From JBFMAI01 sp040755725 (lineage in GTDB: Bacteria > Planctomycetota > Phycisphaerae > UBA1845 > Fen-1342): a stretch of DNA of 64,000 nt. The stretch spans positions 1 to 64,000 of the forward strand of contig JBFMAI010000001.1 in NCBI GenBank assembly GCA_040755725.1. The letters run 5' to 3'. Below the pieces are notes generated by a model. It was not told where the DNA came from. It saw only the letters and a program-made list of their open reading frames with translations, and did not search any database. Position 1 is the first letter of the stretch. Every line of letters starts with the position of its first letter. Position numbers and translations under genes: made by a program. Positions 1 through 8,030 of this stretch are shown here, one piece after another.

Positions 1-34
1 CGACCCGGACAATCCCGCCGACAGTCCTTGTCAC
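1..34 (-). CDS. 5' end of an unidentified gene running off the left edge
   Basis: A GTG codon at 34-32 on the minus strand is preceded by GGAGG at 46-42 with a 7-base spacer, and the frame stays open to the window edge (11 codons, MTRTVGGIVRV). A good sigma70-type promoter lies about 60 bases upstream. Too little protein is present to name it. The start is inferred from the ribosome binding site and promoter only. Confidence 0.35.
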   Translation of the reverse strand, partial: MTRTVGGIVRV

Positions 35-93
35 GTGTCCACCTCCGTCGCCGGCCCCGGGCCGGCATTCATGGTATTAGCGTGCCCATTTGT

Positions 94-122
94 ATCTTAT
101 TCGCTCTATGCGCCCGGTTCAA
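94..122 (-). promoter_or_regulatory. sigma70-like promoter pointing left
   Basis: On the minus strand TTGAAC (122-117) and TAAGAT (99-94) are separated by exactly 17 bases. This is the best match to the housekeeping consensus that I found in the window. It would transcribe the partial gene starting at position 34. The rest of 35-384 shows no convincing gene. Confidence 0.5.
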
Positions 123-384
123 TAGGGCTTTTGCCCGGATTGCGTTTCACGAGCCCGGTTCGATAAGATCGCCGACCACAGCTTGCGGCGGCGGAACCCG
201 GTGCCGCGCGCACCGCCCACCCCCGCGGACAGGCCTGACCGGGCAACGCGAAACGCGCGCTCGCCTCCGCCACACCGCAGCGGATGTGGGATTCCGGCGA
301 GGTCGCCGCGCATTGCGTCAGCCGCGGGGTGGCGTCGGCGACCTGTCGGCGAATTGTCTGGCGCAGCGACGTGCCCAAACGCCG

Positions 385-2094
385 CTATTCCGGCCCGACC
401 CGCACGATGACCACGTTCGGCTGACCTTCGAATCGACGTTCGACCTGCACGCCCGCCACCGAACCGGGGTCGGCGAGGCCGTCGAAGCGGGCCAGCCGCA
501 TCCGGTCCGCGTAATACCCGCCGTGTACGTCGTGCAGCGCATCGTGCCAAAGGATGTGCGCGATCCGCCGCTGCCGGCACTCGGCCAGGATGTCCGGCCA
601 ACTCCCCGCGGCGATCTCGGCGAAGGCGACGAAGCGGTCTGGCGGCTCGCGGCCGACAAACAGCCGCAACAGCCCCGGCTGCGACGAAAGCACGCGGTCG
701 GTCGCCGCGGTGTGCGCGCGTATCCAGCGGGCCGCGACGACGACGTTCCGCATTTCCTGCCCCGTCCCCAGTTTCGCCGAGGCTTTGCCAAGCTGCACGC
801 TGACCAGCAGTGCTGCCGCCAGCAACAGGACTACCGCTGACAGCCGGCGACATGACAGCCATGGCGCCGCCCAGATCGCTGTCATTGCGGCGAGCGCCAG
901 CAAACCAACCCGGTCCGCGAAGCGCCCCGCCCCGGCGGCGGCCGTGGCAATCCCCTGCGCTTCGTGGCCCAAAGCGGCCAGCACCACGAGCCCGGCCGAC
1001 GCCGTGACGATTGCCAGCGCGGCGGTGGGGGGCTTCAGTCGCGCCCACCAACCGCCCACGGTCCGCAGGCCGACGCCGGCCAGCAGCACGATGAGCGGCG
1101 CAGGCGGATAGCCGAATCGGTCCACCTGCACCGGGAACACCGTGTGGACAACCCCGTACGTCAGCACCGCCACGCCCGTCGTCACCGTCCCCGCTTCGCG
1201 CCCCCACAGGCCCGCCGCCACGCCGACCGGAACCAGCAGCAACGAAACGTGGTAGAGTGCGGCGTTCAGCGCGGGTTCGAGCTCGGCCAGCCAGACCGGC
1301 AGCCGGATCAACCGCGGGTCGAAGGCCGTTTGGGCGATCAATGTGGCGGTGGCGAGCGGCTCGAACGCCGGCTCCGTGACGATGCGGCCGAGGTAGTGGT
1401 CCGCCGAGCGCTCCGCCCACGTCAGCCCCGTGAGAACCAGCACAACGATGAGGGGCAGCGACGCCAACACTGTCCCCCGTCCGACCCGCCGCAGCGAGCG
1501 GCGCTGCCACCACTCGGCGAGAGCCAGCCCCAGAATGAGGCCGGCGGCATCGTAGCGTACCAGGGTGGCGCCGGCCGCCGCCGCGTAGGCCCACCGGCTG
1601 CCGCGCTGGGCCAACGCCACGGTCAGCAGCAGCCCGGCGGTCAGCAGCGGCTCCACGATGACGTGCGCCGTGCAATACAGCCCCATCGGCAACAGCAGCA
1701 CCCACGCCGCGGCCCAGCGGGCCCCCGCTCCGAGCCAGCGCCGGCCGATCAGGTACACCAGCAGCCCGTTGACCGGGAGGAGGAACGCATTGATCCACTC
1801 GGCGGCGTGAAACTCCGGCGCCTCGCCGGGCAGGAGCTTGGACAGGGCGACGACGAGCACAGGAAACACCGGCCCGCGTTTGAACGTCGGCGGCAGCTCG
1901 CCGTCCAGCCACGCGTGCCCGCATTCGACGAACTCCAGGAAGTCCGTGTACGGCATCGCGTAGTAGCCGCGGCACGCCAGCCCCAGCACCAGCCCCAGCG
2001 CCAGCAACGCCGCCAGATCGTGCCGGACGAGGGCCCGGTCGGGCCCCGGGGGCCCGACGCTGGAATCGACGGGATGAGAGAGCGGTGCCGTCAT
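385..2094 (-). CDS. polytopic membrane glycosyltransferase-like protein (GT-C/GT39 style)
   Basis: A 569-residue protein with about ten or more hydrophobic segments from residue 25 onward and a soluble C-terminal tail of roughly 130 residues. The acidic DFLEF segment after the first membrane span and the overall layout resemble dolichyl-phosphate-mannose/ArnT-like GT-C glycosyltransferases, which move sugars from a polyprenyl-phosphate carrier at the outer face of the inner membrane. The start is placed at the ATG at 2094; an in-frame extension upstream is rich in Arg and Gly and looks non-coding. The exact sugar and acceptor cannot be read from the sequence. The GT-C assignment is from general character only, without a decisive motif. 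Confidence 0.6.
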   Translation of the reverse strand: MTAPLSHPVDSSVGPPGPDRALVRHDLAALLALGLVLGLACRGYYAMPYTDFLEFVECGHAWLDGELPPTFKRGPVFPVLVVALSKLLPGEAPEFHAAEWINAFLLPVNGLLVYLIGRRWLGAGARWAAAWVLLLPMGLYCTAHVIVEPLLTAGLLLTVALAQRGSRWAYAAAAGATLVRYDAAGLILGLALAEWWQRRSLRRVGRGTVLASLPLIVVLVLTGLTWAERSADHYLGRIVTEPAFEPLATATLIAQTAFDPRLIRLPVWLAELEPALNAALYHVSLLLVPVGVAAGLWGREAGTVTTGVAVLTYGVVHTVFPVQVDRFGYPPAPLIVLLAGVGLRTVGGWWARLKPPTAALAIVTASAGLVVLAALGHEAQGIATAAAGAGRFADRVGLLALAAMTAIWAAPWLSCRRLSAVVLLLAAALLVSVQLGKASAKLGTGQEMRNVVVAARWIRAHTAATDRVLSSQPGLLRLFVGREPPDRFVAFAEIAAGSWPDILAECRQRRIAHILWHDALHDVHGGYYADRMRLARFDGLADPGSVAGVQVERRFEGQPNVVIVRVGPE

Positions 2095-2267
2095 GTGTGC
2101 CCTGCGACGCTGTATGCCGTGCAGTCGCGCGCCGCCGACCCATGCTACCGTTGAACGTGCGCCCCCCACAACGCGCCCGGGTTGGCGTCGCCGCGACGGC
2201 GCATTTCTCCAAGACCCGCTCGCCGCTATGATGCATGGCAGCCAACGCCGGGGCGGTCGGCGTGCCC

Positions 2268-2341
2268 GGGCGGCTAGCTCAGTCGGCTAGAGCGTCTCGC
2301 TTACACCGAGAAGGTCATCCGTTCGAGTCGGATGCCGCCCA
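2268..2341 (+). tRNA. tRNA-Val (anticodon UAC)
   Basis: A full cloverleaf is visible. The acceptor stem GGGCGGC pairs with GCCGCCC, the D-arm contains AGCTCAGTCGG, the anticodon stem TCTCG/CGAGA closes the loop CTTACAC, and the T-loop is GTTCGAGTC. The discriminator base is A and no CCA is encoded. The anticodon UAC reads GUA. Confidence 0.95.
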
Positions 2342-2363
2342 GTAACGGAGAGCTGCCCACAGG

Positions 2364-2419
2364 ACGCCCCTCGCAATTGGTGGGTGGTCTGAGCCCGCCC
2401 TGGCGTGCGGGGTTCTGAC
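2364..2419 (+). repeat. two-hairpin intergenic repeat, copy C3
   Basis: This block lies between tRNA-Val and the permease. It contains an imperfect CCCC..TGGTGGG hairpin followed by CCCGCC..GCGTGCGGGGTTCTGA. The same architecture and nearly the same end sequence occur at 32979-33035 and, reversed, at 45874-45930. Confidence 0.6.
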
Positions 2420-2446
2420 AGGTGGTCCAGGCCTCCCCAGCCTTCC

Positions 2447-3673
2447 ATGAACTCCGAAACGACCGTTTTGCTCGTGTTCATCGTGGCGTACGCGGGCATG
2501 GTGCTGGGCGGGATTCCCGGCCTGGCCATCGACCGGACCGGCGTGGCCCTGCTGTGTGCCATCGCGCTGCTGGCCACGGAGTGCGTCAGCCCGACTGTCG
2601 CCTGGGAGGCGATCGACGTCCCCACGATCGCGCTGCTGTTCGGCCTGATGGTGTTGTCGGCGCAGTTCCGGCTGGGGGGTGTGTACGCAGCCATCACCCG
2701 CCGGCTCGCCGGTGCGGACCTCGCTCCGGGAGCATTGCTGGCGTTGCTGATCGTGGTGTCGGCGGGCCTGTCGGCCATTCTGGCGAACGACATCGTATGT
2801 CTGGCGTGTGCGCCCTTGCTGGTGGAGGGCTGCTTGCGGCGCGGCTTGCGTCCCCAGCCGTTTCTGCTCGCCCTGGCGTGCGCGTCGAACATCGGCTCCG
2901 CCGCCACCCTGATCGGCAATCCGCAGAACATGCTCGTGGGGCAGAAGCTCCAGCTTTCGTTCGCGGGGTACCTGTTGGACGGCGTGCCGCCCGCCGCGCT
3001 GGGGTGCGTGGCGTTGTGGGCGATCATCCGCTGGCAGGTCGGGGAGCGCTGGACGCAGCCGGCTGCCAAGGTCGAGGTCAAGGCCCCGCACTTGCACCGC
3101 TGGCAGGCGACCAAGGGCAGCGTGGTCACGCTGGGGCTGATGGTCGCGTTTCTCGTATCCCCGTGGCCGCGGGAGATTGTGGCCCTGACGGCGGCCGGCC
3201 TGCTGCTGCTCAGCCGGCGCCTGCACACGCGCAGCATCCTCGGGCTGGTCGACTGGGAGCTGCTCGTCCTGTTTGCCGGGCTGTTCATCGTCAACCACGC
3301 GCTGGCGGCCTCCGGATTGCTCGACGTCGGACTCCATACGTTGCGAGACACCGGCGTTCACCTGGCGCACCCCGGGTGGCTGTTCGGCGTGACGGCGGTC
3401 TTGTCGAACCTCGTCTCGAACGTGCCGGCCGTCATGCTGCTGCTGCCCGCGGCCGAGCATCCCCACGCCGGCGCCATTCTCGCCCTGTCCAGCACCCTGG
3501 CGGGCAATCTGTTCATCGTCGGCAGCATCGCCAACATTATCGTGGTGGACCAGGCGGCGCGGCACGGCGTGCGCATCGGCTGGCGCGAGCACGCCCGCAC
3601 CGGCGTGCCGGTCACGCTGGCGACGCTGACCATTGCGGGGGTGTGGTTGTGGGTGCGCGCGGCCATTGCGTGA
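2447..3673 (+). CDS. anion permease of the ArsB/NhaD/SLC13-like ion transporter superfamily
   Basis: A 408-residue protein that is hydrophobic almost throughout, with about ten to twelve membrane segments. Two motifs are typical of the IT superfamily: SAILANDIVCLACAPLL near residue 105 and SNIGSAATLIGNPQNMLVG near residue 145, which match the NDAVAL and ANIGGTATLIGDPPN signatures. A second pseudo-repeat motif, SNLVSNVPAVMLLLPAA, lies in the C-terminal half, as expected for a duplicated fold. It probably moves an inorganic or carboxylate anion with Na+ or H+ across the inner membrane; substrate unknown. The start at 2447 (MNSETTV) is chosen because the membrane segment begins directly after it; an upstream in-frame ATG at 2405 would add an Arg/Pro-rich stretch. 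Confidence 0.8.
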   Translation: MNSETTVLLVFIVAYAGMVLGGIPGLAIDRTGVALLCAIALLATECVSPTVAWEAIDVPTIALLFGLMVLSAQFRLGGVYAAITRRLAGADLAPGALLALLIVVSAGLSAILANDIVCLACAPLLVEGCLRRGLRPQPFLLALACASNIGSAATLIGNPQNMLVGQKLQLSFAGYLLDGVPPAALGCVALWAIIRWQVGERWTQPAAKVEVKAPHLHRWQATKGSVVTLGLMVAFLVSPWPREIVALTAAGLLLLSRRLHTRSILGLVDWELLVLFAGLFIVNHALAASGLLDVGLHTLRDTGVHLAHPGWLFGVTAVLSNLVSNVPAVMLLLPAAEHPHAGAILALSSTLAGNLFIVGSIANIIVVDQAARHGVRIGWREHARTGVPVTLATLTIAGVWLWVRAAIA

Positions 3674-3684
3674 CCGACGCGTCG

Positions 3685-3713
3685 CACCGGCCATGGGCCG
3701 GTGCCACACGGGC
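3685..3713 (+). repeat. hairpin repeat, family B
   Basis: CACCGGCC (3685-3692) and GGCCGGTG (3696-3703) form a perfect 8-bp stem around ATG, followed by CCACACGGGC. The same stem and tail pattern occurs inside the inositol-phosphatase-like gene at 33437-33463, there as CACCGGCT-GAG-AGCCGGTG plus CCCCACGG. Confidence 0.6.
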
Positions 3714-3795
3714 TCGCGGGGCGTGCCGGCCAGCGACCGACGACACACGGGCCGCTCCACACGATCAAGGACACAGAGCTGCCGGCGGTACTCGA

Positions 3796-3827
3796 CCCTC
3801 CCCCAACCCCTCCCTGAGAGGGAGGGG
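3796..3827 (+). terminator. palindromic repeat between convergent genes, possible terminator
   Basis: CCCCTCCCT (3807-3815) and AGGGAGGGG (3819-3827) form a perfect 9-bp stem with a 3-base loop between two convergent genes. No T-run follows, so a Rho-independent role is uncertain. The 18 bases CCCTCCCCCAACCCCTCC at 3796-3813 recur exactly at 44569-44586 without the second arm, so it is also a dispersed repeat. Confidence 0.45.
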
Positions 3828-3852
3828 AGTCAGCCGACCGCTTCGCGGGCCT

Positions 3853-5832
3853 CTACGGTTCGGCCGCGGCGCGGAGGATCACGTCGAGCACTTGGCGACG
3901 GTCGGGCCGCCAGCGCGGGACGTACTTGCCGTTGATGAAGATGGCCGGGATGGCGTGGAGCCCGGGCGGCGCGCCGTAGCGTAGCGACGGGAGCATCTTG
4001 GCCGCGCGAACATCTTCGGCGATGCGCGCCGCGACGCCGGGGGCGTCGAGCGCCGCCCGGAACGCCGCCGCGTCGAGTCCCATTTCGACGGCCGCCGCCA
4101 CCACCGCGTCCTCGCTGAATTGCGGCGCGTTGTCCATCAGCCAGGCATGCATGGCGGCGTGGGCCGTGGGGCCGCCTAGTTGGCCGGCCGCTTCGGCGGC
4201 CTGCGCCGCGCGGCACGCGTGCGGGAACCGCTTCGTGCTGACGTGCGGATTGCAGTCCGTGTTGAACGGGTAGTGCCGGAAGCTGTAGGTGACGTCGTTG
4301 CGGCCGGCGGCAAACGCCCGGATGATCCCGTCCGCCTCGGTCGTCAGCGGTTCCTGGTAGTCGCCCCAGACGACAATCCGGACGCGGGCCTCGGGCGGAC
4401 CAAGCCACCACGGGTGCTCGTCCGGCGGCAACTTGTGGACGCGCTCGTCCCGCCAGTCGGCCACGTACTTCTCGAGCGCGGCGGGCGGGCGATCGTCTTC
4501 GGGGGTTCCCGGCGGCAGGTTCCTCGCCGCCAGCTCGGCCACCGTGCGCGGCAGCGCGTCCTTCGCGTACCACCCCTTCAGCTCGACGCCGTTGATGAAG
4601 ATCATCGGCGTGAAGAACAGCCCCAGCTCGTTGCCTTCCTGGACGTCGGTCTGCACGCGGGCCAACGTCTCGGGGGACTGCATGACGTCGAAGAAGCCGG
4701 CGGGGTTGTAGCCGAAACCGCGGATGGCCTGCTCGACTTCCTGCGAGGTGGAGAAGACGCCCTGGACCTCAAAGAGCCAGTCGTGCATCTTCCAGAAGCC
4801 CTCGGAGCCCCACAGGAGGCCCGCGGCTTCGGCGGCCCGCGCCGCCCAACATGCGTTGGGGTGGTCCTTGCCACTGACGTACGGGTTGCACTCGTCGTTA
4901 AACGGGAAGTGCTTGATCGAAAGCGACACATCGCTGCGCTGCGATAGAATCTGCTGCACCTCCTGCTCGATCCGCCGGCAGTCGCGGCACTGGAAGTCCG
5001 TGAACATCACGATGCGGATCGGGGCCCGCTCGGGGCCGCGGCGGTAGCGGCCGGTAAACGGCTTCTCGGCCGGCGGGGGTGCGCTGGTGGTCGTCGTGAC
5101 GGGAGGGGGCCGGTCGGCCGTCGGGCCGGCCGGGGTACCGGCGGGAGCGGTGGCTGGGGCGGTGACGGCGCGGGCGGGTTGCGTGGCGGTCCCGCGGTCG
5201 ACGATCTTCTGCACCGACTCGGACCGCTCGCGTTCGCCTTTGGAGCGAATGTGCGACTGCATCTGCCAGTCGCCGACCGCCAAGCCGATGGTCACGACAA
5301 TAAAGGTGGCGGCGAAGGCGGTCAGCACGGGGGCGCGGCGCGGCGCGGCCGCGCCAGCCCGCTCCATCGTGAACCAGAAGACGAAGTTGCCGACGTGCGC
5401 CGCGATGCAGTACGGGCACAGCAGCCATTCCCAGGCGATCAGCGCGCAGTAGAACAGCGACACGAGCGCGCCAAGCCGCACGACATAGCGGAACAGCGTC
5501 GGCAGCGCGCCGCGCGCCACCGCCCAGGCGACCAAAGCCGCCAGGAAGTACGCCAGCCCGAGATACGCCACCGGCCAGGCGAAGGCCCCCAGGGGGAGCG
5601 CACCCCACGGACCCTCCGCCGCCCGCTGACAGGCACTGCCGGGGCCGCAGCCCGGCAGGTTTAGCCCGCTCAGGTGCTCAATCGCCAGCAACAGCGACAT
5701 GTCGGCGCTAAAGACCACCGCGACCAGTCCCAGCACAAAGGACTTCCGGGCGACCACGACGCCGGGGGCCATGCTCCGGGCGGCCGGGGACGCCGAAGTG
5801 GCGGACGGACGAGTCGGTGAGCGGCTAGCCAT
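3853..5832 (-). CDS. VKOR fused to two DsbA-like thioredoxin domains
   Basis: A 659-residue membrane-anchored thiol oxidation protein. Residues 28-190 form a vitamin K epoxide reductase domain with several membrane segments, a loop cysteine pair (C62, C68) and the quinone-proximal C139-P-Y-C142. A Pro/Thr/Ala-rich linker (215-260) leads to a first DsbA-like domain with C282-R-D-C285 and a cis-Pro loop FFTPMIFING, then a second DsbA-like domain (about 470-659). VKOR homologues pass electrons from DsbA-type partners to quinone, making disulfides outside the inner membrane. In the second domain the CxxC position reads E494-P-L-T497, so it lacks the redox cysteines but keeps the fold motifs (AIPAIFING). 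It may bind substrate or regulate rather than oxidise. The start is the ATG at 5832. Confidence 0.88.
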   Translation of the reverse strand: MASRSPTRPSATSASPAARSMAPGVVVARKSFVLGLVAVVFSADMSLLLAIEHLSGLNLPGCGPGSACQRAAEGPWGALPLGAFAWPVAYLGLAYFLAALVAWAVARGALPTLFRYVVRLGALVSLFYCALIAWEWLLCPYCIAAHVGNFVFWFTMERAGAAAPRRAPVLTAFAATFIVVTIGLAVGDWQMQSHIRSKGERERSESVQKIVDRGTATQPARAVTAPATAPAGTPAGPTADRPPPVTTTTSAPPPAEKPFTGRYRRGPERAPIRIVMFTDFQCRDCRRIEQEVQQILSQRSDVSLSIKHFPFNDECNPYVSGKDHPNACWAARAAEAAGLLWGSEGFWKMHDWLFEVQGVFSTSQEVEQAIRGFGYNPAGFFDVMQSPETLARVQTDVQEGNELGLFFTPMIFINGVELKGWYAKDALPRTVAELAARNLPPGTPEDDRPPAALEKYVADWRDERVHKLPPDEHPWWLGPPEARVRIVVWGDYQEPLTTEADGIIRAFAAGRNDVTYSFRHYPFNTDCNPHVSTKRFPHACRAAQAAEAAGQLGGPTAHAAMHAWLMDNAPQFSEDAVVAAAVEMGLDAAAFRAALDAPGVAARIAEDVRAAKMLPSLRYGAPPGLHAIPAIFINGKYVPRWRPDRRQVLDVILRAAAEP

Positions 5833-5900
5833 GACCGGCTCCTTTGGGCGACATTACCGTAAGTGTAGGGGGCGCGACGACGGAAGCGAAGCCGCGTGGC

Positions 5901-7943
5901 TCAGGCGGAGGCCACTCCGCCACACTGCGTGACCCACCACGCGCGGAGCGTCTCGGCCACGGACCACGCCTGGGCGGGGCAACCATTGGCCGCGTGCGGT
6001 TCGTCGCCGTCGTAGATTTCGCTGAGCGAGCCGACACCCGCCGTCCAGAGCTGGCCGAGGGCCGGCTCCAGGAAGTGCCGGGCCGCGGAGGCACTGCCAT
6101 GCACGCGGAAATGGGCGATGACGAACGGCCCGAGCAGCCAGCCCCAGGCCGTCCCCTGGTGGTAGGCTTCGTCGCGCTGGACCGGCCCGCCGGCGTAGCG
6201 CCCGCGGTAGCCCGGCTCGCCGGGCGCCAGCGACCGCAACCCAAACCACGCCAGCAGCCGCTTCTCACACGTTTCAACCACGGCGGCCTGCTGGGCCGTG
6301 GTCAGGGGCGAGTGGACCAGCGAAACCGCGAAGACCTGGTTTGGTCGCACCGCGGCTTCGTTGCCGCTGGGACCGTCCAGCACGTCGTGACAACACCCGT
6401 AGGGCGGGTTCCAGAAGCGGGCGAACGCGGCCCGGGTGCGCTCGGCCAGGCGCCGATACTCCTCACCCGGCTGCTCGATCTCATCGGCCATCCGGGCGAG
6501 GTTGCACAGCGCGTCATACCACAGCGCGGACAGCTCAACAGGCTTGCCGATCCGCGGCGTGATGACGCGGTCGCCGATCTTCGCGTCCATCCAGGTGAGG
6601 TTCACACCGGGCTCGCCCGCGTAAATCAGGCCGTCGTCGGCGACGTGGATGTTGTGGCGTGTCCCCCGGCGGTGCCAGTCTACGACGTCGCGCAGCGTCG
6701 GGAACAGCTCGGCGAGTGTCCGTGTGTCGCCGGTCGCCCGCACGTACTGATCGACGGCCCACAGGTACCACAAGGTCGCGTCGGCCGTGTGATACTCGGG
6801 CTGTTCCCCCGCGTCGGGGAAGCGATTGGGTATCAACCCGTCCCGCACGTGCCGGGCCCACGTGCGGAGGACCTGTCGCGCGATATCGAACCGCCCCGTC
6901 ACGAGCGTCAGCCCCGGCAGCGCGATCATCGTATCCCGCCCCCAATCGGTGAACCACGGGTAGCCCGCGATCACCGTGTGACCGTCCGGGGCTTCGGGCG
7001 TTGGCCGCGCGACGACGAACTGCTCCGCCGCGAGCACGAGCTGCGCCACCGGCACCGGGGTCTGCGCGCTCGTCCGCCCCGTGCGCCGCGACCACTCGGC
7101 GAGCCGCGCTTGGGCGTGCTCGTGGCGGCGGGTCAGGGCGTGGGTCCCATCGCGCGCAGACGCCGGACTCGGAGGCCCGGCGCTACGGGTGTCATCCCCG
7201 GCGGCCAGGCGGAACGTCACGGACGCCCCGGGTTTCAGCGTCACCGCGCACACTCCGGCCGCGAAGTGATCTTCCAGGTGGTCGAAGCCGCGCTCGGCCT
7301 CGATGGGCAGGTGGAACGCCCACCACCACGCGGCCTCGGTCCGCCATTGCACTGGCAGGCCGTCGCTGGCCTGCCAGCGCACCCGGAGCGGCACGCCCGT
7401 GTAGGGCAGGGCCACGTTCAACCCGTTGTCCGTCGGTTGGACCGCGAAATGCCGCTCCGCGCCCCGGTGCAGGTGGTGGTAGTCGCGGTCCGTCACAAGC
7501 AAACGGCACGCCAGCGGCAGCCCGCCCGACCCCGCCGCCAGTTCGTACTGCACATACGTGACGTTGCGGCCCGGCTCCATCCACACGCGCTTCACCAGCC
7601 GCGCCTCGCCGAGGGCGTACGTCCAGGTCGGCACCCCCAGCCGCAAATCAAACCGCGCCAGCCGACCGCAGCCGTTGGGCTCCGCGACGCCGCTTTGCCA
7701 CACGTTCGTGGACAGCGGGCAGACCGCGCCGTCCAGCTCGACCTGCTCATCGAGCTTGGCGACCAGCAGGCGGCGGCCCAGCGGGGGCTTGAGGGCGGCG
7801 ACCAGCAGCCCGTGATAACGGCGGGTGAGCGCGCCGGCGACCGTCCCCGCGGCGAACCCGCCGAGGCCGTTGGTCACCAGCCACTCGCGTTGCAGGGCGG
7901 CGGCAACGTCGCGGCAGATGCGGTTGGGCAGATGGAGGTTCAT
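5901..7943 (-). CDS. glycogen debranching enzyme (amylo-alpha-1,6-glucosidase)
   Basis: A 680-residue cytosolic protein. The N-terminal segment EWLVTNGLGGFAAGT (about residues 20-34) is the signature of the archaeal/bacterial-type debranching enzyme N-domain, and YPWFTDWGRDTMIALPG (about 327-343) belongs to the (alpha/alpha)6-barrel catalytic domain of the GDE_C family. These enzymes hydrolyse alpha-1,6 branch glucosyl residues during glycogen breakdown. The start at 7943 is chosen because MNLHLPN directly precedes the conserved region; an in-frame ATG at 8024 would add 27 poorly conserved residues. It lies 68 bases downstream of the VKOR fusion's start codon region and just after the regulator gene on the same strand. 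No other glycogen gene is in the window. Confidence 0.88.
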   Translation of the reverse strand: MNLHLPNRICRDVAAALQREWLVTNGLGGFAAGTVAGALTRRYHGLLVAALKPPLGRRLLVAKLDEQVELDGAVCPLSTNVWQSGVAEPNGCGRLARFDLRLGVPTWTYALGEARLVKRVWMEPGRNVTYVQYELAAGSGGLPLACRLLVTDRDYHHLHRGAERHFAVQPTDNGLNVALPYTGVPLRVRWQASDGLPVQWRTEAAWWWAFHLPIEAERGFDHLEDHFAAGVCAVTLKPGASVTFRLAAGDDTRSAGPPSPASARDGTHALTRRHEHAQARLAEWSRRTGRTSAQTPVPVAQLVLAAEQFVVARPTPEAPDGHTVIAGYPWFTDWGRDTMIALPGLTLVTGRFDIARQVLRTWARHVRDGLIPNRFPDAGEQPEYHTADATLWYLWAVDQYVRATGDTRTLAELFPTLRDVVDWHRRGTRHNIHVADDGLIYAGEPGVNLTWMDAKIGDRVITPRIGKPVELSALWYDALCNLARMADEIEQPGEEYRRLAERTRAAFARFWNPPYGCCHDVLDGPSGNEAAVRPNQVFAVSLVHSPLTTAQQAAVVETCEKRLLAWFGLRSLAPGEPGYRGRYAGGPVQRDEAYHQGTAWGWLLGPFVIAHFRVHGSASAARHFLEPALGQLWTAGVGSLSEIYDGDEPHAANGCPAQAWSVAETLRAWWVTQCGGVASA

Positions 7944-8030
7944 AACGGCGCCTATCCGAACCCCGCGCGCCAGTGCGGGGCCGGCCGTCTGCTCACTTTG
8001 CCCTTCACCTTCTGCACGGGGCACCTGTCC

